From DUPU01 sp050952465 (lineage in GTDB: Bacteria > Bacillota > Dehalobacteriia > Dehalobacteriales > Dehalobacteriaceae), in contig JBMNKZ010000002.1 in NCBI GenBank assembly GCA_050952465.1, positions 124,001 through 188,000 of the forward strand: a stretch of 64,000 nt of DNA, read 5' to 3'. How positions within the stretch are numbered: the stretch's first letter is position 1; the number at the start of each line of letters is the position of its first letter. The notes under the pieces are model-generated. The model did not search any database. It was not told the origin of the DNA and worked only from the letters and a program-made list of their open reading frames with translations. The translations under genes and the position numbers were made by a program. Shown here one piece after another: positions 8,628-17,677 of this stretch.

Positions 8628-9605
8628 CTAATCAAGCCATTGTTCCAAAAAATACTGGTGCCGACTGAAGCGAATTAATTCCTTATTCCATTTTTTCAAA
8701 TATGCTTCCGGAGACTTGCCTCCTTCTTGATACTTTTGCAAGAGCTTGCATAAATCATAGGGAAACATCAATAATGCCTTCAATATGGGCATCTCATCTT
8801 CTTCAACCTGCCGAATAGCATCATAAGAATTAAACAAAATATTGGCCAAAGATAATGACCTCTCCATAGAGGAAAGGGCTGAGGTAAAAAATGAGGCCAA
8901 ATCCTGTACCGGCAAATCAAATCTAAAGGAATCGGGGTCAATGATACAAACATTTCCTTCTTCTGTGATAGTGAAGTTCTTCCCCTTAATATTGCCGTGA
9001 CAAAGTCTGGGACATAAATAAAGATTATCCGATAAACACCTATAACGGGATCTTAGAAGCCTTTCGTAAGCTGACTCCGCTACCCCTAACACTACCGATG
9101 CATTTATCAATACCTCTTCCTCAAAAACATTCTGAGGATGCTCAAATTGAGCAAAAAGTGTTCTTGTTTCTTCAATACGCATGGGAAAACGGTCTAACCA
9201 GCGTCCGGAGAAATATGAGCCGTCTATCCCAGGGGGAAGTATCATATTTTCAGAAGCATTATGAAAATGAGCCAGTTCTTTTGCAGCTCCCACCCATTCT
9301 CTTTTTGACCTTTCTTTTAAAGGCCGTCCCATCCACCGAGTAAGGACATAAATGTCTCCTTCTTCTTCAATATAGGGTTTCCCTTGTACAGTAGGAATGA
9401 AACGTGGTGTCCCAGAATAGCCTCTTTGCCATAATTCCTCTATCACATGATGAGCAAACAATAGATGAGATATTCTCCGCTTCCATCTTTTAAAACAAAA
9501 ATACCCATGCTTGGATTTTACTTTCCAAACAGGGCCAAATCTCGACACTTTACTTACTTTTATTCTCCACTGCCGGTAGATTATACCCCGCACATCAGTT
9601 CCCAT
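8628..9605 (-). CDS. CotS/YutH-type spore coat protein (kinase-like fold)
   Basis: A 325-residue member of the CotS group of spore coat proteins, which have an aminoglycoside-phosphotransferase-like fold. The catalytic-loop equivalent is LCHGNIKGKNFTI (about residues 203-215), where canonical kinases have HxDxxxxN. The metal-binding equivalent is IIDPDSFRFDLPVQDLA, about 12 residues later. The usual loop Asp is replaced by Asn, so ATP-dependent activity is uncertain. AAAGGTGG precedes the ATG. A single-gene unit with its own terminator. CotS homologues are made in the mother cell and placed on the spore coat, which supports a spore-forming host. No sigma-E/K promoter could be assigned. Confidence 0.75.
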   Translation of the reverse strand: MGTDVRGIIYRQWRIKVSKVSRFGPVWKVKSKHGYFCFKRWKRRISHLLFAHHVIEELWQRGYSGTPRFIPTVQGKPYIEEEGDIYVLTRWMGRPLKERSKREWVGAAKELAHFHNASENMILPPGIDGSYFSGRWLDRFPMRIEETRTLFAQFEHPQNVFEEEVLINASVVLGVAESAYERLLRSRYRCLSDNLYLCPRLCHGNIKGKNFTITEEGNVCIIDPDSFRFDLPVQDLASFFTSALSSMERSLSLANILFNSYDAIRQVEEDEMPILKALLMFPYDLCKLLQKYQEGGKSPEAYLKKWNKELIRFSRHQYFLEQWLD

Positions 9606-9773
9606 TAGTTCATACCACCTTTCAGTGCAGCTAATTTTTCCGATAGCTAACAGTTCTAAGAACCCTGTTTATCCGGCCTACACTAAAAGATATGTCGTTT
9701 TCTCGGAGAACATGATAAGGGAACAACCTAAATCATGTATTTTTGCCAATTTTATGATGGCCACTAAGAAATC

Positions 9774-9802
9774 TTGCAATCTTCACGCAAAGATGTTATC
9801 AT
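9774..9802 (+). promoter_or_regulatory. Candidate sigma-A promoter for the plus-strand small RNA
   Basis: TTGCAA (9774-9779), a 17-bp spacer and TATCAT (9797-9802) resemble a vegetative promoter. A second candidate, TTGCCT-17 bp-TATTAT (9827-9832 and 9850-9855), lies just downstream. Starts would fall near 9810 or 9862. No plus-strand protein gene follows before the terminator at 10022. Confidence 0.4.
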
Positions 9803-9809
9803 GATTTTG

Positions 9810-10059
9810 CACCTGATAAAGACTAATTGCCTGAAATATGCGTTAACTTTATTATGTCCAACCTACATGAATGAATCGGGAATCCAATGTTCTGCGGCTG
9901 TCGAGCCACCTGTGAGTGGAAGGCAAAAACAAACTAAGGATGCCCACCTGCGAGAAGGCAGGCTTGGACATTTAAAGTGACGGTATTTTGGGCGAACGTC
10001 CAAATTATATTAAAATTAATTGAACTGTCCTATGGTTAAAATCCGACAGTTCTTTTTTT
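9810..10059 (+). ncRNA. Candidate small RNA of about 200-250 nt, class unknown
   Basis: The 461-bp gap between the CotS-like gene and ilvD has no supportable protein gene, yet the plus strand shows promoter-like boxes, a folded body and a strong terminator. The body is closed by ATGTCCAA (about 9854) and TTGGACAT (about 9963). Inside are the small hairpins CCAC/GTGG and CCTGC/GCAGG, and a further stem is formed by TTTGGGC and GTCCAAA (about 9990-10010). The size is in the range of 6S RNA, but I do not see enough to name it. A weak 68-codon frame crosses it without a ribosome binding site. Confidence 0.4.
10022..10059 (+). terminator. Intrinsic terminator, plus strand
   Basis: Arms GAACTGTC (10022-10029) and GACAGTTC (10045-10052), followed by seven T residues on the plus strand. 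On the minus strand it follows the ilvD stop codon but has only a poor T-tract, so it serves a plus-strand transcript best and may be weakly bidirectional. Confidence 0.8.
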
Positions 10060-10066
10060 GAATAAT

Positions 10067-11758
10067 TTAATCCCTATGTCTGATAATGGCACCTTGGGCA
10101 GCAGATTCCACCAACCGACTATAAAGATTCAGATACCCATGACGTATGCGGCGCGGTGGCTGCTTAACGCAGGCAGCTTTTCTAGCTGCAAGTTCCTCTT
10201 TACTTACTTCAAGATGAATGGTTCTCTCCAGAATATTTATCGAAATATAATCTCCGTCCTTAACCAGTGCTATTGGCCCGCCGGCTGCTGCCTCCGGGGA
10301 AATATGCCCAACAAAGCAGCCGCTGTTAGTACCTGAAAAACGCCCGTCTGTGATTATGGCCACCTGCTTCGCTAATCCCAATCCATCAATTAGCTTCATG
10401 GTTCGGTATAATTCGGGCATTCCCGGTCCTCCCGCCGGCCCTTCGTAACGAACTACTATCACATCACCGGGTACAATCTGGCCTGCCTGAACTGCCCTTT
10501 GGGCATCTTCCTCTGCATCAAAGCATCGAGCCCGGCCACGGAAAATATGGATTGAAGGATCAATAGCGGCAGGTTTAGTCACTGCCGAATCAGGAGCCAA
10601 ATTCCCCCATAAAACAGCAAGACCCCCTGAACTGGTATAAGGTTCGTGTAAACTTCTGATTAAAGAGCCTTTTTTTATACTAAGTTCATTAAAAGCAGCT
10701 AGTGACCGTAGATTTTCTGCCAGAGAGTTCCCAGTCACTGTTAAAACACTAACGTCCAGCAAAGGTGCCAGTTCTTTTAGTACCAAAGGGACTCCCCCAG
10801 CTTGGTGAAAATCCACTAAATTACTGGAACCGGCCGGATTCAACTTAACCAGCAAGGGAGTGGTCCGGCACCATTCATCGAAAGACCGCATATCAAACTC
10901 CATTTCCAACTCATAAGCAAGAGCCGGCAAATGCAAAGCCACATTGGTTGAACCCCCAATGGCCGATGAGAGTCGCACAGCATTTATCAGACTGCCCATG
11001 CTCATGATTTGACGAGGTGTTATTCCTTGCTGCACAAGTTTTACAATCGCTTCGCCGGATCGTCTTGCCGCCTGAAAACGTTCAGCGTAAACGGCAGGGA
11101 TTGTGGACGAACCCGGCAGCATCATACCCAAAGCCTCAGCAACACAACCCATGGTATTGGCCGTGCCTAACATCGAACACGAACCGCAGGTTGGCATCAC
11201 CTGATCCTCCAGCCTTTTCAATTCTGCTTCAGTTATTTTGCCTTGCTGCAGATAACCTGCCGCTATTGCCAAAACCGTACCGTCTGCCGCCCGGCCTTCC
11301 CAGTTGCATCCACCTAAAGCCGGCCCGCCGTTTACCAGAATAGCAGGAATATTCACCCGCGCCGCCGCCATTAGCATTGCCGGTACAATCTTATCGCAGG
11401 ATCCCAACAAAACCATGCCGGAAAACCTTTGAGCCTCCACCATAGCTTCCACACTGTCTGCAATAAGTTCCCGGGTGGGTAGAATATATCTGAGTCCCGA
11501 ATGTCCCCCGGCAATCCCGTCACAGGCACCAATCACACCAAACTCCACGGGAGTACCACCTGCCGCTCGAATGCCTTCTTTAACGGCATCGGAAACTGCC
11601 CGCAAATTAAAATGACCGGGTACTACCGTACTCCAGGTATTGGCAATCCCGATAAGAGGCTTTTTTAAATCCTCATCGTCGTAACCCATTGTTTTATATA
11701 ACGCCCGGTTTTCTGCTCGTTCAATTCCTTCCACCACATCGCGACACCGAAACTTCAT
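10067..11758 (-). CDS. ilvD: Dihydroxy-acid dehydratase family (IlvD/Edd)
   Basis: A 563-residue [Fe-S] dehydratase that converts 2,3-dihydroxyacids to 2-oxoacids. Family motifs: IGACDGIAGGHSGLRY, LPTRELIADSVEAM, LGSCDKIVPAMLMAAAR and PTCGSCSMLGTANTMGC, whose cysteines fit the cluster-ligand positions, and a C-terminal GRFSGTNSGCFVGHISPEAA. GGGGAG precedes the ATG. It is the last gene after glcD-glcF-iorA-iorB-acd, separated from acd by a hairpin. No other branched-chain amino acid genes are nearby. It may therefore be a catabolic paralogue acting on a sugar acid or glycerate-like compound rather than the biosynthetic IlvD. The SGTNSG segment departs from the usual SGGTHG, which supports caution about the substrate. 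Confidence 0.8.
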   Translation of the reverse strand: MKFRCRDVVEGIERAENRALYKTMGYDDEDLKKPLIGIANTWSTVVPGHFNLRAVSDAVKEGIRAAGGTPVEFGVIGACDGIAGGHSGLRYILPTRELIADSVEAMVEAQRFSGMVLLGSCDKIVPAMLMAAARVNIPAILVNGGPALGGCNWEGRAADGTVLAIAAGYLQQGKITEAELKRLEDQVMPTCGSCSMLGTANTMGCVAEALGMMLPGSSTIPAVYAERFQAARRSGEAIVKLVQQGITPRQIMSMGSLINAVRLSSAIGGSTNVALHLPALAYELEMEFDMRSFDEWCRTTPLLVKLNPAGSSNLVDFHQAGGVPLVLKELAPLLDVSVLTVTGNSLAENLRSLAAFNELSIKKGSLIRSLHEPYTSSGGLAVLWGNLAPDSAVTKPAAIDPSIHIFRGRARCFDAEEDAQRAVQAGQIVPGDVIVVRYEGPAGGPGMPELYRTMKLIDGLGLAKQVAIITDGRFSGTNSGCFVGHISPEAAAGGPIALVKDGDYISINILERTIHLEVSKEELAARKAACVKQPPRRIRHGYLNLYSRLVESAAQGAIIRHRD

Positions 11759-11821
11759 TAACGACTCCCCTCTCTTCTTTAATTGACGTATTGTAACTTA
11801 CTGCTCCTGAAAAAATTAATA

Positions 11822-11854
11822 AGCATCAGATGGAGTAGGACTCCACCTGATGCT
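11822..11854 (-). terminator. Hairpin terminator/attenuator between acd and ilvD
   Basis: Arms of 15 nt (AGCATCAGGTGGAGT and ACTCCATCTGATGCT on the minus strand, one G-U pair) with a 3-nt loop, followed by TATTAATTTTTT. It lies just past the acd stop codon. It may reduce readthrough into ilvD. A related sequence lies at 8127-8156. Confidence 0.75.
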
Positions 11855-11864
11855 AAGAACTTTT

Positions 11865-13901
11865 TTATTCTGTTCTGCCTACCAGACGTACATCACCTGC
11901 TAAAACACCGTCCTCAAACACAAACACCGGATTTAAATCGGCTTCCACAATATCCGGATAGATAAAAGGTAATTGGGAAAAGGCCGCAATCGTATCAGCC
12001 AAAGCATCCAAATCGGCAGGTTTTTGACCTCTTATCCCCTCCAAGATCCTATAGGATTTAATTTCCCGAATCATTTCCTTTGCCTCTGCCTGGTCGATGG
12101 GAGCAACCCGGAAAACTACATCCTTAAGAACTTCAGTATATATACCGCCTAAGCCAAAGGCTACTACCGGGCCAAACTGCTTATCCGTCGTTAAACCAAG
12201 AATTACTTCTCTTCCCCCTTTAAGCATGGGATACATTACTACCCCGCGGAAGTCAAAACCTGCCGCATTTTTTTTAATGCGATCATAAGCCGCTAAGGCA
12301 CCTTTATCATCTACTATATTTAACTCCACCCCGCCAAAGTCCGATTTATGCAAAATTTGCGGTGATACTACCTTCATCACAATGGGGTAGCCTAATTCAT
12401 TTGCGGCATCCGCCACCTGATTCCTGTCAGACACGAAGCGGAAATCTGGAACCTTAATATTATTTTTCCTTAATACTTGCATTGCGTCAGGTTCAAGTAA
12501 ACTGCCCGTTTCAAACAAAGTCTCCTTAATTTTACTTAGCATGATGCGTTTTTTAGTTTTCAATTTACGCTTATACTCTTCATATTCCGCCATGCGGGCG
12601 GCAGTTCGGATCGCTCGCTCGCAGGAAGGGAAATTGGGCAGTTCACGATCTCTTAGATAGCTGATGCTTTCCCCTACATTAAGACCGGTTTCCATTGCTG
12701 AAATAACAGGTTTGTTATTAGCTTTAAAAGCGGCTAGAATCCCTTCAGCAATAGGCATGGTCGGTAAATACGGAGGACCGAAAAAAATAGGCAAGACAAT
12801 ATCATATTCCTTCAAACATGCTTCTATGACACGCCGATAATTGTCACCGGTACCCTCAACCGTCATATCAATGGGATTCTTAAAACCGGCATAGGCTGGC
12901 AAAAAACTCTTAAGCTCCCCGATTAACTCGGGGCTTGGCTCACAAACATCCAGTTTTAATTCTTCCGCTTTATCTGCCGTCATTACCCCCGGACCACCGG
13001 AATTTGTCACAATAGCAACCTTTCTCCCCAATACCGGAGGCAGGTAGGAAAATCCTTTGCACAGGTCAATCATATCGTCTAATGACTCGACCCGAATGGC
13101 CCCGCACTCCTTTAATGCGGCGTCGTAAACAGCATCAGCTCCGGCCATGGAACCCGTATGGGAAAGGGCGGCCCGCTGCCCAGTATTGGTGCGTCCGGAT
13201 TTAATCACAACCACCGGCTTGATGGCGGTAACTGCTTTCAAAGCGGCCATAAATTCGCGCCCGTTTTCAATATTTTCGATGTAAAGGGCGACCACCTTGG
13301 TTTCTTCGTCATCCTTTAAGTAATGCAAAAATTCAATTTGATTCAAATCCCCGCCATTACCGTAACTGACAAATTTGGAAATACCTAACCCATGACTTTG
13401 GGCTAATTCCATGATGGCACCGCCTACGGCACCACTTTGGGAAATAACAGCAGTATGTCCCTTGGGGGGATAGGCCTGTAACGTTGGAGATAAATTACTA
13501 AATGTATTAATCATCCCCGCACAGTTTGGCCCGATGAATCGAATCCCGTATTTTTGAGCTACTTCTTTAATTTCTGCTTCTCCTTTTGCATTTCCTGCTT
13601 CGCCAAAGCCGGAACTAATTATTACCGCCGCCTTAACTCCTTTTTCCCCACACTCAATCAGAATATCTTTAACTATAGCAGCAGGAGCAGCAATGACAGC
13701 CAGATCTACAGGTTCCGGAATATCTTTGATTTTTTTCCATCCAGGAGCTTTATCTAATCCCAACCCTTTAGGGTTAACAGCGTATACCTTAGGAAACCCC
13801 CATTTGACCAGATGGGTAATTAAGACATTACCTAATTTACCTGGGGAAACTGAACCGTAAACGGCAACTGCCCGAGGGTAAAATAATGCTTGAAAACTCA
13901 T
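11865..13901 (-). CDS. Acyl-CoA synthetase (ADP-forming), fused alpha and beta
   Basis: A 678-residue enzyme that makes ATP from an acyl-CoA, ADP and phosphate, releasing the acid. The N-terminal CoA-binding domain has GSVSPGKLGN. The ligase-CoA domain has ISQSGAVGGAIMELAQSHG and the phosphohistidine-type SHTGSMAGADAVYDAAL (about residues 247-263). The C-terminal ATP-grasp domain begins near 470 (GYPIVMKVVSPQILHKSDFG) and includes MKGGREVILG. Both subunits are fused in the usual order and at normal length. GGAGGAGAG precedes the ATG and the upstream gene is iorB. Next to an indolepyruvate-type oxidoreductase it would convert the acyl-CoA product to acid plus ATP, as in peptide-fermenting anaerobes. 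Confidence 0.87.
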   Translation of the reverse strand: MSFQALFYPRAVAVYGSVSPGKLGNVLITHLVKWGFPKVYAVNPKGLGLDKAPGWKKIKDIPEPVDLAVIAAPAAIVKDILIECGEKGVKAAVIISSGFGEAGNAKGEAEIKEVAQKYGIRFIGPNCAGMINTFSNLSPTLQAYPPKGHTAVISQSGAVGGAIMELAQSHGLGISKFVSYGNGGDLNQIEFLHYLKDDEETKVVALYIENIENGREFMAALKAVTAIKPVVVIKSGRTNTGQRAALSHTGSMAGADAVYDAALKECGAIRVESLDDMIDLCKGFSYLPPVLGRKVAIVTNSGGPGVMTADKAEELKLDVCEPSPELIGELKSFLPAYAGFKNPIDMTVEGTGDNYRRVIEACLKEYDIVLPIFFGPPYLPTMPIAEGILAAFKANNKPVISAMETGLNVGESISYLRDRELPNFPSCERAIRTAARMAEYEEYKRKLKTKKRIMLSKIKETLFETGSLLEPDAMQVLRKNNIKVPDFRFVSDRNQVADAANELGYPIVMKVVSPQILHKSDFGGVELNIVDDKGALAAYDRIKKNAAGFDFRGVVMYPMLKGGREVILGLTTDKQFGPVVAFGLGGIYTEVLKDVVFRVAPIDQAEAKEMIREIKSYRILEGIRGQKPADLDALADTIAAFSQLPFIYPDIVEADLNPVFVFEDGVLAGDVRLVGRTE

Positions 13902-13933
13902 TTGCTCTCCTCCTTTAAATCCTATTCTAAAGA

Positions 13934-14530
13934 CTATGCTTTGTTATAACCTGTATTAAAAGCAAATAAATTTTCTTCCGCCCCCTTCGGCCATGTATTC
14001 CGAATTACTTCCCTTACTGCGTCGGCATTTAAAATATCCTTCAAACCGGTACGGGCAACAGCTAGACCCAGAACAAAGAGATTCTCCCGCACTTTTACTC
14101 CGTTAAATTCCGGTAATAGTCCCGAATCCAAAATATAAGTATGAGCACCGGTAGCGGCAATTTCTTCCTTGACCAAGTCTAAAGAGGGATAATCGGCCTT
14201 TCCTAATAATACAGCGGTCGGAGCCCACATCAAGTCATAAAGGACAAAATCCCCGCCGGGTTTCATAAAGCGAATGGCCTTTAATGCTTCCGATCGTTCC
14301 ATGGCAATAACCAGGTCTGCCCCTTTAGGAGGAATATTGGGCCCAATTTCGGAATCACCAATCCTAATTTGGCCTTGAACAAAACCACCCCGCTGACTCA
14401 TTCCTTTAGTCGGATAAAAGTTAACTGCATATCCTTTTTTTAAAGCAACTTCTGTAATCAGGTCACCGATGGTCAATACTCCTTGACCGCCCAGCCCAAC
14501 TATGTAAATATTATAGAATTTATTTGCCAT
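13934..14530 (-). CDS. iorB: Indolepyruvate:ferredoxin oxidoreductase, beta subunit
   Basis: A 198-residue gamma-domain-type subunit that pairs with IorA to oxidise aryl or other 2-oxoacids to acyl-CoA and CO2. The diagnostic N-terminus is YIVGLGGQGVLTIGDLI, followed by YPTKGMSQRGGFVQGQIR. I place the start at 14530, where GGGAGG precedes the ATG by ten bases; the longer frame to 14611 would overlap the end of iorA. It follows the iorA stop codon immediately. Clustering with glcDF and acd suggests that the substrate is the 2-oxoacid made by GlcDF. Confidence 0.85.
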   Translation of the reverse strand: MANKFYNIYIVGLGGQGVLTIGDLITEVALKKGYAVNFYPTKGMSQRGGFVQGQIRIGDSEIGPNIPPKGADLVIAMERSEALKAIRFMKPGGDFVLYDLMWAPTAVLLGKADYPSLDLVKEEIAATGAHTYILDSGLLPEFNGVKVRENLFVLGLAVARTGLKDILNADAVREVIRNTWPKGAEENLFAFNTGYNKA

Positions 14531-14531
14531 C

Positions 14532-16400
14532 TTAGATAACCTCCCTAACAATTGCAGATTTAGTACAGGTTTGCGCACATAGCCCACATCCATTGCATTG
14601 TTTAGGATCAATCACAATACCTTTTTCACCTGGTTCAATGGCAGGACATCCGGTGATATTGATGCATAATTTACATGAATTGCATTTATCATAATCAACA
14701 GTAATCTTGCTATACTTCACCTTGCGCCGGTTGGTCTGTATAGCACATTCCCGCCGTGCTACGATTACCTTTAAGCCGGGAAGAGCTAAAGCTTGATCCA
14801 AGGCGGCAGTAGTTTCTTTTAAATCATAGGGATCCACGATAAAGAGATTTTTCACACCCATGCCTTTAACTACATTAACTAAATCCACATTGATACACCC
14901 TTCCACCTGGAACTCAGATGCGGTATTGGGGTTAACCTGCATCCCCGTCATGGCGGTCCATCCATTATCCATAATGATGGCAGTCATATTAATATTGTGT
15001 TGGATGGCATTGACCAGTCCCGGCATACCCCCATGGAAGAAAGTAGAATCCCCGATTGTGGCAATAACAGGTTTATCAACACCGCTATAGACAAAACCAT
15101 GAGCACAAGGAATACTGGCCCCCATGGAAATTTCCATCCATACTGTATCAAAGGGAGGGTTCATACCTAAGATGGTGCATCCAATATCACCTGTGACAAT
15201 GACATCTTCTTTCTTCAACTTGGCATTTCTTATAGCCTTATTAATGGCCATATAGGTTCCCCGGTGGGGACAACCGGCGCAGCAGGTTATGGGTCTGGCG
15301 GCACACTTTGCTGCCGCATCCTGGCCATAGTTCAGTATCTCGGCAGGCAAATCCATACCACAGGCCTTACAAAGAGCCTTGGCAACGTGAATGGCACTGA
15401 AGGACCCCACCCGGCTCAGTGTTTTATCCAGTTTACCGATAATTTTCGTATCTACTCCGATGGTATGGGCTTGCACATAGGCTTCTCTTTCGATATAGGG
15501 ATCGTTTTCTTCCACAACCGCTACTACAGCACAATGCTCCAACAAAGCTTGGATCTTTTTAACCGGATAGGGTACGGAAGCAGAAATACGCAGGGTAGAC
15601 AATTGATCAATTTTACACCCGTATTCAGCGGCAAGGTCTAATGCTTCATTAATGTAGCCGTTACAAACACCGGTGGTGATCAAACCGATACCGCCTTTTT
15701 CACCGACTAATGTTAACTTATTTATGTTCTTTTTCTCAAGAATGTCGGCAGCCTGTTCTAGGCTCTCAATTAACTCCCGATGCTGATTCATGCACATCAC
15801 TGCACCGGCTTTAGCATAGCGGTTAATGTCTTTTTTAACGACGGGAACATCCAAATTAGGCATAACCCTTTCTTCAATATCCACTAAACTATGAGACTGG
15901 GCTACATTAGTAACCGAACGGACAAACACCGGGTGTTTAATCTCCTCAGATAACTCAAAGGCGTATTTGACAAAATCATAGGATTCTTGCACAGAAGCCG
16001 GTTCCAGCATCACCATATCACTCATCAAGGCAAAACCACGGGTGTCCTGCTCGCACATTCCTGTAGTAACCCCAGGGTCATCACAAACATATACAACCAT
16101 TCCGCCAATACAGCCTGAAAATGCAATCCCAATCATGGAATCATAGGCCACATTTAATCCGGACATCTTCATGGTGCAAAGACTCCGTTTTCCTGCCCAT
16201 GCCGCTGTGGCCGCAATTTCCACAGCGACCTTTTCGTTGGTACTCCACTCAATTTCCGTACCTTCGATTTTACCCATTTTCATTAAACTCCCAATCACTT
16301 CTGAAGAAGGAGTACCCGGGTAGCCAGATATTACTTTTGCGCCTGAACGTAGAGCAGCATATGCTACTGCTTCATTACCACTTACCATACGCTTTGTCAT
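14532..16400 (-). CDS. iorA: Indolepyruvate:ferredoxin oxidoreductase, alpha subunit
   Basis: A 622-residue thiamine diphosphate and iron-sulfur subunit. The pyrimidine-binding half begins with SGNEAVAYAAL and SGYPGTPSSEV. The diphosphate-binding half has GDIGCTILG and TIGDSTFFHGGMPGLVNA with IIMDNGWTAMTG. The C-terminus carries two cluster motifs, CNSCKLCINITGCP and CNGCGLCAQTCTKS; the first has the four-residue last gap seen in IorA. The start at 16400 is chosen because GAGGAGG precedes it; the longer frame to 16442 has no such site and would overlap the upstream gene. IorAB classically acts on aryl pyruvates, but related enzymes accept other 2-oxoacids, so the name is by family. Confidence 0.88.
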   Translation of the reverse strand: MTKRMVSGNEAVAYAALRSGAKVISGYPGTPSSEVIGSLMKMGKIEGTEIEWSTNEKVAVEIAATAAWAGKRSLCTMKMSGLNVAYDSMIGIAFSGCIGGMVVYVCDDPGVTTGMCEQDTRGFALMSDMVMLEPASVQESYDFVKYAFELSEEIKHPVFVRSVTNVAQSHSLVDIEERVMPNLDVPVVKKDINRYAKAGAVMCMNQHRELIESLEQAADILEKKNINKLTLVGEKGGIGLITTGVCNGYINEALDLAAEYGCKIDQLSTLRISASVPYPVKKIQALLEHCAVVAVVEENDPYIEREAYVQAHTIGVDTKIIGKLDKTLSRVGSFSAIHVAKALCKACGMDLPAEILNYGQDAAAKCAARPITCCAGCPHRGTYMAINKAIRNAKLKKEDVIVTGDIGCTILGMNPPFDTVWMEISMGASIPCAHGFVYSGVDKPVIATIGDSTFFHGGMPGLVNAIQHNINMTAIIMDNGWTAMTGMQVNPNTASEFQVEGCINVDLVNVVKGMGVKNLFIVDPYDLKETTAALDQALALPGLKVIVARRECAIQTNRRKVKYSKITVDYDKCNSCKLCINITGCPAIEPGEKGIVIDPKQCNGCGLCAQTCTKSAIVREVI

Positions 16401-16416
16401 AATAAACCTCCTCGTA

Positions 16417-17676
16417 TTATTTTCTCCCATAAGACTCGGCAAGTAATTCTATGGTATGACGTACTTCCAGAGGGTGACCATTTCTCGTAACGGTATCCTC
16501 AATTTGCATCCGGCAGGCCATGCATCCGGTTGCAACAATTTCGCCTCCCGTTTGCATTAATTTATTAACACAACGTTCGGTAATTTTTCTAGACAACTCA
16601 TAATGTTTCAAGCTAAATGAACCGCCCGACCCGCAGCATAGGCCATTAGGATTATCCGTAAATTCCATACCTGGAATACTTTTTAATATATCTCTCGGTT
16701 GATCGACAACTTTTAACCCATTTTTTAGATGGCAGGGATCATGATAGGTAACTTTGCCGGATAAACTACCCAGGTGCTTAGTGTAATCCAGCAGTAAGAC
16801 CAATTCAGTAATGTCTTTCACCTTTGTTGCCAAAGCTTCTGCCTGGACTCTTAGCTTCGAGCCCTCCTCAAACAGCTCCGGGTATTCTTTCCAGGCCAGC
16901 CCACAAGACCCGCAAGTGAAAATAATATAATCAACGTTAAGTGCCGAAAATACTTTGATATTTTCCTCCGCCATAATCCGGGCAGTTTTCATATCTCCCG
17001 AGGCAGATGTAGGCATGCCGCAGCAATGTTGTTTTCCGGGAATAATCACTTCCACATTATTAGTTTTCAGCACATGCACTAAAGCTTCACCGACTTGAGG
17101 ATAAATGAAATTTGCCATGCACCCGGTAAAATAAGCTATTCTCAGCACCGGTTTTTCTACGGAGATTGTTTCCGGCAAAAGCTGACGCATGGTTTTGGGG
17201 GCCAAGGGCGATATAATACGCCTCATATCTATACCGAAAGGAATACGGGGCAGCATCCCCTGACCATTGGGACCTTTTCGAAACAATACCTTTTGACCAA
17301 ATTTCCCCATCCCTAAACCGGTATTAAAGATCCATCTACGAGGTAAAAACCAGCGGGCAATTGCTGTATAAAGAATATGGGGGCCAATGGTTTCCAAAGC
17401 TTTCGCCCTGCCCTCCCTCACTATGAAATCACCCTGACAACCTCCGGGGCAGTTTACCGTACATCGCTTACACTGCAAGCAGATATCCAGGCGCTTTGCC
17501 ACATCGGGTATCATTTTGATTTCACCTTCGTGGAGGGCTTTTACCAAGCGAATTTTACCTCTGGCCACCGCAGATTCCGTTCCCATTTCCATATATACCG
17601 GGCAAACACTTTGACAGGAACCGCAGCGATTGCACTTGGTTAAAAAGCTATCAAGATTATTCTGAACGCTAGGCAT
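16417..17676 (-). CDS. glcF: Glycolate/2-hydroxyacid dehydrogenase iron-sulfur subunit (GlcF-like)
   Basis: A 419-residue electron-transfer subunit. The N-terminal ferredoxin domain has CNRCGSCQSVCP and CLQCKRCTVNCPGG. Two CCG (cysteine-rich) domains follow: FTGCMANF with QHCCGMP, and YHDPCHLKNG with GLCCGSGG. The start at 17676 is supported by AGGAGTTGG before the ATG; the longer frame overlaps glcD. It begins right after the glcD stop codon, so the two are translationally linked. It would pass electrons from the flavin subunit to an unknown acceptor, possibly a membrane quinone or an electron-transfer flavoprotein; neither is encoded here. Confidence 0.85.
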   Translation of the reverse strand: MPSVQNNLDSFLTKCNRCGSCQSVCPVYMEMGTESAVARGKIRLVKALHEGEIKMIPDVAKRLDICLQCKRCTVNCPGGCQGDFIVREGRAKALETIGPHILYTAIARWFLPRRWIFNTGLGMGKFGQKVLFRKGPNGQGMLPRIPFGIDMRRIISPLAPKTMRQLLPETISVEKPVLRIAYFTGCMANFIYPQVGEALVHVLKTNNVEVIIPGKQHCCGMPTSASGDMKTARIMAEENIKVFSALNVDYIIFTCGSCGLAWKEYPELFEEGSKLRVQAEALATKVKDITELVLLLDYTKHLGSLSGKVTYHDPCHLKNGLKVVDQPRDILKSIPGMEFTDNPNGLCCGSGGSFSLKHYELSRKITERCVNKLMQTGGEIVATGCMACRMQIEDTVTRNGHPLEVRHTIELLAESYGRK

Positions 17677-17677
17677 A

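Noticed and set aside
9774..9980. A 68-codon plus-strand reading frame in the gap before ilvD
   Set aside because: No ribosome binding site and no recognisable protein pattern, and it crosses a region better explained as structured RNA. Left out as a gene.
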